Shown here: one piece after another, positions 55,180-64,000 of the stretch
Numbering within the stretch: position 1 is the stretch's first letter
How the letters are laid out: each line of letters opens with the position of its first letter
From: Aphanomyces cochlioides
Lineage: Eukaryota > Oomycota > Saprolegniomycetes > Saprolegniales > Verrucalvaceae
NCBI GenBank assembly: GCA_019828595.1
Contig: JAHQRK010000003.1
Location: forward strand, 558,001 to 622,000
Length of the DNA stretch: 64,000 nucleotides
Reading direction: 5' to 3'
Position numbers and translations under genes: made by a program
The notes under the pieces: model-generated
What the model saw: only the letters and a program-made list of their open reading frames with translations
Told to the model about the DNA's origin: nothing
The model's database searches: none

Positions 55180-58100
55180 ATGCGGCAAATCATTTCATCC
55201 TTGGGGCCAAGATTGCAGGCCCTCAATATAAGTCGGACAATTCAGGTAGCTCGAGAGGATGGCGTTTGTCATGTCGTCCTTGTAGTTGACGGATACATTG
55301 GTCAGGTGGATTGCTACGACGTGCAAAAACCTTCGTGAAATTGATGTAAGTTACATGCCTCATCTTGGAAGCATCGGAGTTAGCGCAATTGGTGAATGTT
55401 GTCAATCTTTGGAAGGTAAACCTTATTGATGTGGCGGCTTATTGTGCAGCGTAGTATTTGCAATGGCTGGTTGCACCAAAGTTGCCGAGTTTGCTTTGCT
55501 CAAAGTTGCCCATGGCTGTCCGAGCCTTTTGGAATTTGAATTATCCCACTGCTCCCAGGTCACCATCGCATTTGATGCCATCTCGTGTTGACATTTTGGA
55601 CAGGTCACAGACAATTTCACTCGAGCCATAGCAGCCAATTGCACTCAGCTCAAACGACTTGGGATCCGAAGTTGTAATGATGTAGGAAACATTCGATCGT
55701 TGAACTCTTGTCAAGCGAACTAGATATCGGACACTGGCATCATTGCGTTGGCGAATGGTTGCTTTGACTTGCACCACATCGATCTCAGTCGCACGGACTT
55801 TCAGTATAAAATCACAGATATGGCACTCCTTGGTCTTTCAGAGAAGTGCAAAGTTCTACAGGTTTGATTCCATCTTAGCTCGGCTTTTTGACACCAATTC
55901 GTTAGCAAGTGAATCTATCAGGCTGTGATTACCTCACGGATGCAGGTCTGGCATGGTTAGCTGGTGGTTGCCCTGCCTTGACAAACATCAATATCGCTCA
56001 TTGTACAAAGCTGACGGATTTTTCGCTTCGAGCCATTGCAGAAGGCTGCATACGCCTTGAAGTGCTCGATATTAGTCATTGTCCTCGCATGTCAGATGTC
56101 GGGTTACGCTACGTTTCGGTGGGGTGCCGGGACTTGACAACGTTTCGCCTCAAAAGCGTCATCATGATGTCGGATGGAACTTGTCATGGAAGCGAGCACG
56201 TCCAAGGCCTTGCAAGTCTAAGCCAAGGCTGCAAGCAAATACAACATCTCGATTTGGCAAAGTGCCTCCGCGTCGATGATGTACGTGAATCGCATCCCGG
56301 ATGTGCATGAGTGCCATAGGTTGCATGTAGACAAATTGGCCGTGGATTTCACGACCTTCGGACTCTTTGCCTGCAGCAATGTGCTAAAATCACCAGCGAT
56401 GGCGTACAAGAAATTGGTCGACATTGTCCGAAGCTCACACATGTCGACTTCACGGGGTGTCATTTGATCAATGACAATGCACTGAGTGCAATTGGCGCTG
56501 GAGTACATCTTCTACAAAGCCTGAAATTCCGCGACTGTGTAAATATATCGACTGCTGGCATAAAGCGACTTTGTCATGGCTGCACCAATCTCCGGACTTT
56601 AGACTTGGCTGGTGAAGATTGCAAACGACAGAATGGAATGACATATTTGAAATAGGATGCCAAAAGATCGATGATATGGGGCTTCTTGCCATCAGTGAAA
56701 GCCTCTTTGAGTTGCAGCATTTGTGGCTCTCAGGCTTACCCAACATAACCATCATTGGCGTATCATGGCTTGCTGATCGATGCACTAAGCTCATGCACTT
56801 GGACGTATCGGTAGCGTCTGACAAAATGGTTGAAATATCATGATAATATGTAGAACTCAAGCATCTTGTACACATCTCTCAAACCACTTCGCGGGGCATG
56901 GAAGTATGGAGAGCTCCATGAGCGGAATAAAACTTGCGGGATATTTCCAAAATATCGCGCCGAAGACATTCTCTTCCTTGATTTTTACGGCGCATGCTGG
57001 AAAGCTGCAATTCGAATACAAGTACGATCCTGACTCGTTGGAGTACTCATAACCATCTTGGATAGTGTCTTTATCGAGCTAGAGTAGCCCGACGTGAAGC
57101 TGCTCGAAGAAGAGAGCTGGCCTTGATCCACTGGGCGGCGTCTAAAATGCAAAGTATTTATCGAGGGCGTCAAGCACGACGGTATGCAATGGTTCAGCGC
57201 ATGCAACGACGCCGCAAAGAGGAAGCTGCTATGATGATACAGGTAAACTGGGTCATTGCGTAATTTGTGAAGGCTCTGGCATAGGCCGCATTTCGCGCTT
57301 ATCTTGCCCGACGTTTAGCAGCAAGACTTCGGCTTCAAAGGGAGCGCGAGCGATACATACAAATGGTGATCAAAGTACAGTCAGCATGGCGGCAAAAAAT
57401 AGCACGAGATATCTTCAATTCCAAGCGTCTTTTGAAATTAGCATGGGAACAAAAGCGGGAAGCATCGGCCAAAACGATCCAAAGGGGATACCGCTCGTAC
57501 ACGTGGCGAAAGCGCAACTTCTTGTATTTAACTGTACCATGGCTGTAATCTTCGGGGATGACAATGTTGTAGGCCATGAGACTCAAAAGAGAGCAAGAGC
57601 AAGCAGCAGCGAATAAGTTGCAGACTTTATATCGGGGGCGGGCAGCTCGACTAGAAGCCCAGAGGAAACGTGAGGCATTGCGTCTCTTCCAAATGCAAAA
57701 AGAAAAAGCTGCCAACTGTCTACAGCGCGTTATACGACGAAGAAGAGAGAGGCGAATTCAACGTAGGCGTCAGCAACGTGAGGCCGAATTGGAAACAGCG
57801 GCCATCAGAATACAAAAGCGATATCGTCTGCGTCGCCAAATGCTTTCATATCAACTCATGAAACTGGGCCGAGAGTTTCAGCAGCAAACGGCGGCAGCTC
57901 TTCGGCTCCAGGCAGCGTGGCGTAGAAAACAAGGTAAGTCAACTTGTAATACGGCCTGAGGTAAGAGTGGCTAGGACATTTGGCCAAACACATGCTTCGG
58001 ATTCTCAAAGATGAAGAATACCAACGACGTGTCAAGGCAACGACCAAGTTGCAAACAAGGTGGCGCGGTCGATTGGGGCGAGCATTGGCTGCCCAAGCTC

Positions 58101-59249
58101 AAATTGATGCCATCCACGTACGTGGATTTCAAAGGGTCGTGACAACAATTTTCCATAGCGACTTGCCATGGAAGCAAAGCTTCGAACTGAATTGGCGACT
58201 CAAATACAGGCTGGATGGAGAGGAATGAAAGGCCGTCGAAGATACAACGAGGCGCTGAACATGCGCAAACGACGGTGGAAGGAGGTTCCAAACACCGAGA
58301 CAGGCAAGAAAGTCTACTACGTATGATGATTCCGTCTTGAGAGCTTTCATTGAATTTTGACTAGCATCAAGACACTGGAGAAATTCGGTACAGAATGCCA
58401 CAAGACCTCTTGGACATTTTACCAAAGCCACGCTGCAACGATTGTGGTCAGTGGGCACAAAGAAATTGTTTTTCATCTTGACTGGTCGTAGATGTGGCTG
58501 ACGCAATGGTTGAATGCGGCGATTGTGGCGAATTCTTTTGCAAAGAGGTACTGAAATAATCAAATCCACCAAATGGTCATCAAACATAGTGCTGGGACGC
58601 GATTCACGCTGGAGGACGTCGGCGAAAGCATCGATTTCGAACATTATATGACTTCTACGGCAAACGAATTGACTATGGGGACGGCGAATTTCCTTCAGTC
58701 TGGCCGTCCGAAATTGAGCAAGATGATCTTGACGGGTGGTTTTACCGAGCAAGCCCATTTCGTGAGCCTGGCTTGGTTTTGGGGGAATGGGAAAAGTACG
58801 TCGACGATGCAAGCCACAGAGAATGGTACTTCAATCCAACAACAAAAGTCAGCACGTATTTGCCCCCTGAAGCATTCAAAGCTAGCGCAGAAGATATCAG
58901 CTTGGCTTGGGTTCAGAAACGTGATTCCCTGAATCATGCAACGTATTATTTCAACAAAAAAACTGGGCAACGTACTTTTGAGCGACCTCCGAAGTTTGTC
59001 GAAGCTGACGTTGTGGAAGATGCGTCACTGCTACAGGATCCCTTCGATCAACCGACCACGATAGTACAAGAACCAGCTGAAAACGTTCAAGGGGATGAGG
59101 CTACCATATTGCCAGTATATGCAGTCGACCTGGGATACGGATGGACGCAGTATTGGGATGAAACATATCAAACGTATTACTACTACAACACAACCACTCA
59201 AGAATCAACTTACACTCCACCTGACACGCTCACTGGCATCGCCTTGTAA
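55180..59249 (+). CDS. large LRR-IQ-zinc-WW scaffold protein
   Basis: A long multi-exon gene. Exons 55180-55245, 55286-55415 and from 55455 start an array of cysteine-containing leucine-rich repeats of the AMN1/FBXL kind (LVRWIATTCKNLREIDVSYM, LAGGCPALTNINIAHCTKLTD and others) that runs to about 56850. From 57100 to 58250 the protein is rich in Arg and carries many IQ motifs (IQRGYRSYTWRKR, LQTLYRGRAAR, IQAGWRGMKGRRR) that bind calmodulin-like proteins. A zinc-binding segment follows (CNDC ... CGDCGEFFCKECW ... HRFR), then three WW-like domains (WEKYVDDASHREWYFNP, YYFNKKTGQRTFERPP, YYYYNTTTQESTYTPP). No F-box was seen upstream. Such combinations point to a calcium-responsive scaffold, perhaps flagellar (inference). 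Confidence 0.75.
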
Positions 59250-59258
59250 GTTTCCAAA

Positions 59259-59678
59259 TTAATAGCGACTATGGTCGAACACGATTCGGTTGATGCTGTT
59301 CTGAACTATCTTTGTGTCTAGTTCGAAGCTTGCTGATGACATGAACGCAGTGCAGTAATCCAACTGTGACTTCTTCCGGCTGTCTTGCTCCGTGAGGTCA
59401 AAGTAGTCAATAACATTCACTTGTATCTCGCGAAGCTTTGCGACAAAAGCCTCTAAATTTGTTCGATCGGGAAATCGACAGATAAAATAGCGCGATCCTT
59501 GTTGAACCCGAAGGACTCTTTTTCCCACGATCGCTTTGTCTGGTTTTGGGAAAACCCGCTGGAACAAACTCGATTCCTTGAATGACACAGCGCCTCTTTC
59601 TATCGTCAAATCATACAGCTTCTTGGACTGCTTGAGCTTTCCATCAACTCGGAGGACCAATTGCGCGCGAAAGTGCAT
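59259..59678 (-). CDS. small basic protein, unknown
   Basis: A single exon of 139 residues from the ATG at 59678 (MHFRAQLVLRVDGKLKQ). It has alternating strands and charged turns (RVLRVQQGSRYFICRFPDRT, LEAFVAKLREIQVNVIDYF), reminiscent of a PH-like or small beta-barrel fold, but no family is recognised. It converges on the LRR-IQ-WW gene with only 9 bp between the stops. Confidence 0.55.
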   Translation of the reverse strand: MHFRAQLVLRVDGKLKQSKKLYDLTIERGAVSFKESSLFQRVFPKPDKAIVGKRVLRVQQGSRYFICRFPDRTNLEAFVAKLREIQVNVIDYFDLTEQDSRKKSQLDYCTAFMSSASFELDTKIVQNSINRIVFDHSRY

Positions 59679-59807
59679 GTTGAAGGCAGGACGCAAAAAT
59701 CAAAATGACACAGATTCCTTCAATAACTTATAGGTTTACCTCTAAAATCTTATATACTTGTCAAAAATAGCCCAAGTTGAAATTTGGACATATTTGGACA
59801 TATTGTC

Positions 59808-60554
59808 ATGGAGACTGTTGACAGACCGTGGTGGCGGCAAGAGAGGCGGCACTTACCCCCAGCAAAGGCAAGATACGATGAACTGGTAGAGCGTCGTCAT
59901 GTATTGCCTGTCGTGCATCCTGTGATTGACCATTTTGCCAACATTAAGCCCAAAGTCCCTCCGATTCCAAAGGAGCCGCATCCTGAAGGAGTCAAGCGGA
60001 TTGTAATGCCTCCAGTCGTTGAAGACCGTCCCCGTGGCATCAGCGTTGAAATCAACGCGAACAATTTTGTCGCTGGAAAGCCCGTGATTCGATACAAGTG
60101 CACGTCACCCCATCCGAATGCTATCGCGCAAGCGCAGCGAGAAAACCTTGCCAAGTTGGAGAAACGCATGGGAACCAAAGTCCCTCGAGCAGTCGTCGAA
60201 GAACGAAACATGCTGCCTGTTTGCTCAATGGGTGACAAAGCATACAAGCGACCCGAGTGCTCACCGGGATTCTTTCACTTGCAATTACATCCACGTTGTT
60301 TGAACAACAATGCATTGGAATCACCACGACAACATCACATTGATGCCAGAGGCAGCGACCACGCTCGAGTCCACACTTCGTATGAAGCAAAGAAGAAGAT
60401 CCACATTCTCTTGGAAGAGAAACAGGGCGTGACTCTCCTGAGCACATCCAAGGCAGGCCAGTTGAGTTGGGAAGAAACTACGGGCAAGCGAACATGGACA
60501 AAGAAAGAAAGCGCGGCTCACCATGACAATCGTCATGAAGACGAAGGGGGATAA
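59808..60554 (+). CDS. proline/histidine-rich protein, unknown
   Basis: A single exon of 248 residues from the ATG at 59808 (METVDRPWWRQERRHLPP). It is rich in Pro, Arg and His, with KPKVPPIPKEPHPEGVKRI and RGISVEINANNFVAGKPVIR, and a helical stretch NAIAQAQRENLAKLEKRMG. No membrane segment or signal peptide is seen. Its tone resembles short flagellar or microtubule-associated proteins, but no family can be named. Confidence 0.55.
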   Translation: METVDRPWWRQERRHLPPAKARYDELVERRHVLPVVHPVIDHFANIKPKVPPIPKEPHPEGVKRIVMPPVVEDRPRGISVEINANNFVAGKPVIRYKCTSPHPNAIAQAQRENLAKLEKRMGTKVPRAVVEERNMLPVCSMGDKAYKRPECSPGFFHLQLHPRCLNNNALESPRQHHIDARGSDHARVHTSYEAKKKIHILLEEKQGVTLLSTSKAGQLSWEETTGKRTWTKKESAAHHDNRHEDEGG

Positions 60555-60576
60555 ATGTCAACAATTTGAACCGGCG

Positions 60577-60597
60577 TCTCCGGATATTTTCCGGATT
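60577..60597. promoter_or_regulatory. paired CCGGAT motifs upstream of cyclophilin
   Basis: TCTCCGGATA (60577-60586) and TTCCGGATT (60589-60597) lie in the 58-bp gap between the previous stop and the cyclophilin ATG. Confidence 0.3.
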
Positions 60598-60612
60598 CTT
60601 CTCTGATCGACA

Positions 60613-61508
60613 ATGACGCAGGCTGGTGTCCCTCAGAGCATCTATGAGTTCACGATGGCAAGTGGGAGGGGTAATCCGGTCGTGTTCCTAGATGTAACAA
60701 TCGGGAATGATCCAGTGAGACGTCTTCGCTTCGAGGTCGGTAGTTCAGTCTCCTTTCTTTGCTCAAGGCTGAATGCAGCTTTACTACGCCCATCTGCCGG
60801 ACACAGCTGAAAACTTTCGCCAGCTCTGTACAGGAGAAGGTCCAGAGAAGGGACGAAAAAAAGTACCTTGGTATGCTCTAAGATGTCCAAGAAACACATC
60901 AAATATGCTTAATTAGGTACAAGGGCTCGAATATTCATCGGGTGATTCCAGGGTTCATGATGCAAGGCGGTGACATCACCCACGGTACCAGGCAGAAATC
61001 CTCCCTCCACTCTACAAGATGCATTGTATAGGAAATGGAATTGGAGGTTCATCTGCTAATGCTCGCATTTTTGACGACGAGGTAGTCTCTCAAGCTCTTC
61101 AATTGATAACTAGATTGTTCCGTAGGGATTCATGTTCAAGGTAGAGAACGACAGAATTCCTCCCCTCATCGTTGGCAAGCACATGCCAGGATCGCTGTCC
61201 ATGGCACACCAAGCCAACACCAATAAGTCTCAGTTCTTCGTATGCTTTCGAGAAGTAAGCGTCAGTACGTCTTAACAGCATTCATTGCTCTGTAGTGTAG
61301 CTGGCTCAATGGGAAGCACGTTGTCTTTGGCCAGTTAATCTTAGAGGACATGATATTCCTCAAGGATTTTGATGAAGTTGGGACTTCATCTGGACTACCT
61401 CTTAAGCCCATTGTGATTGTTAATGCGGGGCAGCTTTGTGGCAAGAACTTTGCCGACGCCACTGACATGACGCAAGAAGATGAAGACGACGGCAAAGATA
61501 TTATGTAA
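60613..61508 (+). CDS. cyclophilin-type peptidyl-prolyl isomerase
   Basis: Six exons (60613-60735, 60779-60870, 60917-60984, 61032-61081, 61126-61254, 61296-61508; introns 41-47 bp) give 224 residues. Cyclophilins isomerise Xaa-Pro bonds. The sequence follows the family from NPVVFLDVTIGNDPVRRL, through [57 protein letters not shown], to WLNGKHVVFGQL. The catalytic arginine (HRVIPGF), FMMQ and the QFF motif are kept; the tryptophan of the cyclosporin pocket is present as CSWLNGKHV. A short N-terminal extension (MTQAGVPQSIYEFTMASGRG) and an acidic C-terminus (TQEDEDDGKDIM) are additional. No targeting signal is clear. Confidence 0.93.
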
Positions 61509-61513
61509 ACCAG

Positions 61514-64000
61514 TTAAAATTGGTATTGGCCATTGTTCACTTGGCTAGTCGAGCGAGAGCCAAGACCGGGGGCACGACGAACTTTGAGCAAGTATTCGAT
61601 CCACTCTTCCTTCACAGCCGCCGACTTGGCGTGGAGATAAAGCGTATCGTGCGAATGGTCGGGAAAAGAAATCGAAAAAGCTTCGACGACGTCGCGGTCT
61701 TCTTCAACTATAGCGCGACTCACATCGATGGGTGGATCGTCGCTTCGTGATCGCTCAAAGTCGTCCTTGGTGTTGTAATAGCGCAAGGCTGCACCATTCA
61801 AGACAAAATATCGTTGCTGCCACTTCGAGCGTTGGCCTGCAGAGTTGACAGAGCCTTGCTTGATCAAATATCCGGCAAAGAATTGTGGACTCTTGTTCAA
61901 TGCCAAGTCGTTCGCTCGAACGTTGCTTTGTTGCTAATGATGGCATTAGCTGATAGATTAATCGATTTGTGGTACCGCTGTGTCGGCTAAGCGTCGCAAA
62001 GTAGCATTGTGGCTCAAAACATGTTCGAGTTCATGAGTCTTGTACTCAAGCGAAGCTCGCAAGGCATCGATTTCGCTCTACATATTCCTTCGTCAAGCTT
62101 CCATGATCTCACGTAGGTACCTTGGATTTTCGTTCCGCTTCTTTCAGAGTTAACTCGCACTTGAGCACTTCTTGCTGTGCTAGTTCCTTCATGGCAGTGG
62201 CTTGTCCTTGTGCCGATGCCACTTGGAGGCTCATGGCGTTGACATCCGCCTGCGTTTTCCAATAAGTAACGGATATCGGTACCTACTAGTACCTGAAGAG
62301 AATTGAGATGGGCAGCATGAGCACGGTTTGTGTCGTCCGTCCATTCCATGATTTGGTTGAAAACGTTTTGGCTCATGAATTGGCAATAAGCAGCGTCTGC
62401 CGAAGGGCCGACTGCAAGTTTCCAATAGTCTTGATAAATGGCCGACAAGTTGTCAAGGTAGTCGAGCGTTCTCTTGTGGTATTCCAACGGACCCAGCGTT
62501 GATTCATTGAATTGGTTGAATCTCTTCTCGCTCAAAAATTTGAGCAAGTTCTTGCAAAAAGTCATCGACGCCGCAGCGTTTTTTTGGCGGTACACATCGA
62601 AGATTGTTTGTGTTGAATTGCGGAACGACGTCTAGGACAATGGCTAAGTCCAATGCACATGGTGTCAGCTACCTTGAAAGTTTGCATGTCTGCTTGGTCG
62701 GCAATATCGTTAGCTCGAAGAGTCTTTTCAGCATGCTGGATACACAAATCGTAGACGGCGTCTAAATCGTCAACAGACACAGGTAGCGTGACGTTTTCGA
62801 TGATCTTCTTCTTCGTAACCTTTTCAACCATGACTTCGCTTTCTTCCTGAATTGTAGACTACGCAGGAGATAAATTGAGGTGTTCAAAGAGCTAAAAACC
62901 GTTTGTGGTTCGACACCAGCAACAAATTTCTTCAAGTTGCCAAACTCGTCGAATTGAGCAGTGCCAGCACCAGCATTGATAATTTGCGTATCCGATGCAG
63001 CTTCAGTCGACTCAGCCAAGAGCGCTTCATAGAGATCAGCAAAGCCTTCTCCACCTTCAACGTAATCGGCAACGCGAGTGTTCATCGCCTTCTTGAATTG
63101 GTCCACAGCTTCGTCCACGGCATCTTCGCATTGAGCCTGGACAACGCGTGTCCACGCACTGGAAATCACTGGAGCCTGGAGGGGATACTATGAGATCACC
63201 ATACATTCGACCGAAATACCTTGCCGCTGTTGAGAGCCTCAACGTAAGACTTGGCCAAGTTGGTAAACATAGCGCCATTGAGCATCTTGCCATAGAGACT
63301 CTTAGGTTGGGCCTTTTCAAACAATTTCTTCTTCATGGCTTCAAACTTCGAGCGGAATTCTGGACGCAATTCGCCATAAGGGATGCTGGGGAGGTTGCGC
63401 AATTGTACTTCGTCTTCCACGGGTCGGACGAGCGTCACGCAGTCACGGTCGCGGAAAAAATCAGCCAAGAGCATTCGAATTTGGTCACGACCTGCAACAT
63501 CGGCTGAAAAACCACCCTAGTTCGCTCACGTAAGTATAATCTAGTAGAGCATGGGCAAACCTGTGGCTTGAGAGCATTTTCAAAGTATTGCTTGGATGTA
63601 ATTTCCTTGCCTTGATCTTGCAATTGCAGAGTAAAATCTCGCACAACCCAGAGGAAGGATGGAAAATATTCATGCAATGCGCCTGGATTCGTTTGAGATG
63701 TCGCCGATGTTTGAATATGCTTGGAGAGGTTCACGACAAGGCTCAAATCTTCAATGGCATTTCCGTCGATGACACCACGACTGTTGTACACAAAATATGA
63801 TCCCAAGAGGAGGGCGAGAGCGAACAAGCGTGTATCGTGCGTCTGTTCGCGGTCAACTGACCCAATGCCTTCCGTATCAAGAAAAATGACAGATGTGCCA
63901 TCGTCCAACACGAATGGTTCACCCCACATCCAAATACCCTTGGTACATGCATTGATCGTACCACCAACCGCAAAGCCATGGTTCATATTGGCCGTGGAAG
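61514..64000 (-). CDS. guanylate-binding-protein-like GTPase with PH tail (5' partial)
   Basis: Eight exons are visible (64000-63561, 63516-63220, 63187-62900, 62858-62673, 62631-62293, 62249-62121, 62077-61976, 61933-61514); the 5' end with the P-loop lies beyond the window. The first exon has the GBP/atlastin G-domain features FLDTEGIGS (G3) and WVVRDFTLQL (the RD motif that replaces NKxD). A helical middle domain follows (SSAWTRVVQAQCEDAVDEAV), then a coiled coil (QGQATAMKELAQQEVLKCEL, SLEYKTHELEHVL). The last exon is a PH domain: FAGYLIKQGS ... WQQRYFVLNGAALRYY ... KEEWIEYLLKVRR. Large GTPases of this family oligomerise on membranes; a PH domain could give lipid specificity. One intron is only 32 bp (63188-63219). 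The gene is convergent with the cyclophilin, 5 bp apart. Confidence 0.85.

Overview
The window is nuclear DNA of an oomycete. The clearest marker is a protein with two six-cysteine elicitin domains and a GPI-type tail at 45.1 kb, a family known from oomycetes. The genome style agrees: genes are dense, on both strands, often under 200 bp apart, and split by many tiny GT-AG introns, mostly 35-55 bp. A member of Saprolegniales (Aphanomyces/Saprolegnia/Achlya-like) is my inference; nothing here proves the genus. I see no tRNA, rRNA, CRISPR or bacterial operon structure.

Layout. 0-13 kb: a PDZ plus multi-PH protein (cut by the left edge), a small coiled-coil protein, a P5A (ATP13A1/Spf1-like) ER ATPase, a membrane-anchored trypsin-like pseudo-protease, the checkpoint clamp subunit Hus1, and a metaxin-like mitochondrial import protein that shares an 80-bp divergent promoter with Hus1. 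12.7-20.2 kb: a three-repeat Myb factor, a PH-domain protein, an RNFT-type RING E3 ligase, an intergenic MITE-like repeat, and a 2OG-Fe(II) prolyl-hydroxylase-like enzyme. 20.2-31.0 kb: a small mitochondrial membrane protein, a membrane protein, Rab2, a COPI-associated protein, a tail-anchored acidic protein, two tandem ubiquitin C-terminal hydrolases (the second frameshifted), SURF2 and 4-hydroxyphenylpyruvate dioxygenase. 31.4-36.2 kb: glycine-rich-domain (GRDP/DUF1399-like) genes in three states: one broken copy, one intact copy, and two tail-only scraps in opposite orientation. 36.4-42.8 kb: an unconventional myosin with GYF-like, motor, MyTH4 and PH modules. 42.8-45 kb: repeat-rich DNA. 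45.1-47 kb: the elicitin and a PX protein. 48.4-53.7 kb: two different PIF/Harbinger-type transposons, each with a DDE transposase and a convergent Myb/SANT-like partner. 54-64 kb: an unrecognised gene, a large LRR-IQ-zinc-WW scaffold, two unknown small genes, a cyclophilin, and a guanylate-binding-protein-like GTPase with a C-terminal PH domain, cut by the right edge.

The host genes are mostly housekeeping (membrane traffic, ER and mitochondrial biogenesis, ubiquitin, DNA-damage checkpoint) and do not form one pathway. Several carry phosphoinositide- or membrane-binding modules (PH, PX). The most notable points are: a palindromic ATCCGGAT motif clustered in short intergenic promoters; a SAP-like insert in the P5A ATPase; a trypsin-like protein that has lost its catalytic residues; unusual domain fusions; and duplicated genes caught in different stages of decay. 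All exon boundaries were read by eye and have not been checked against transcripts.
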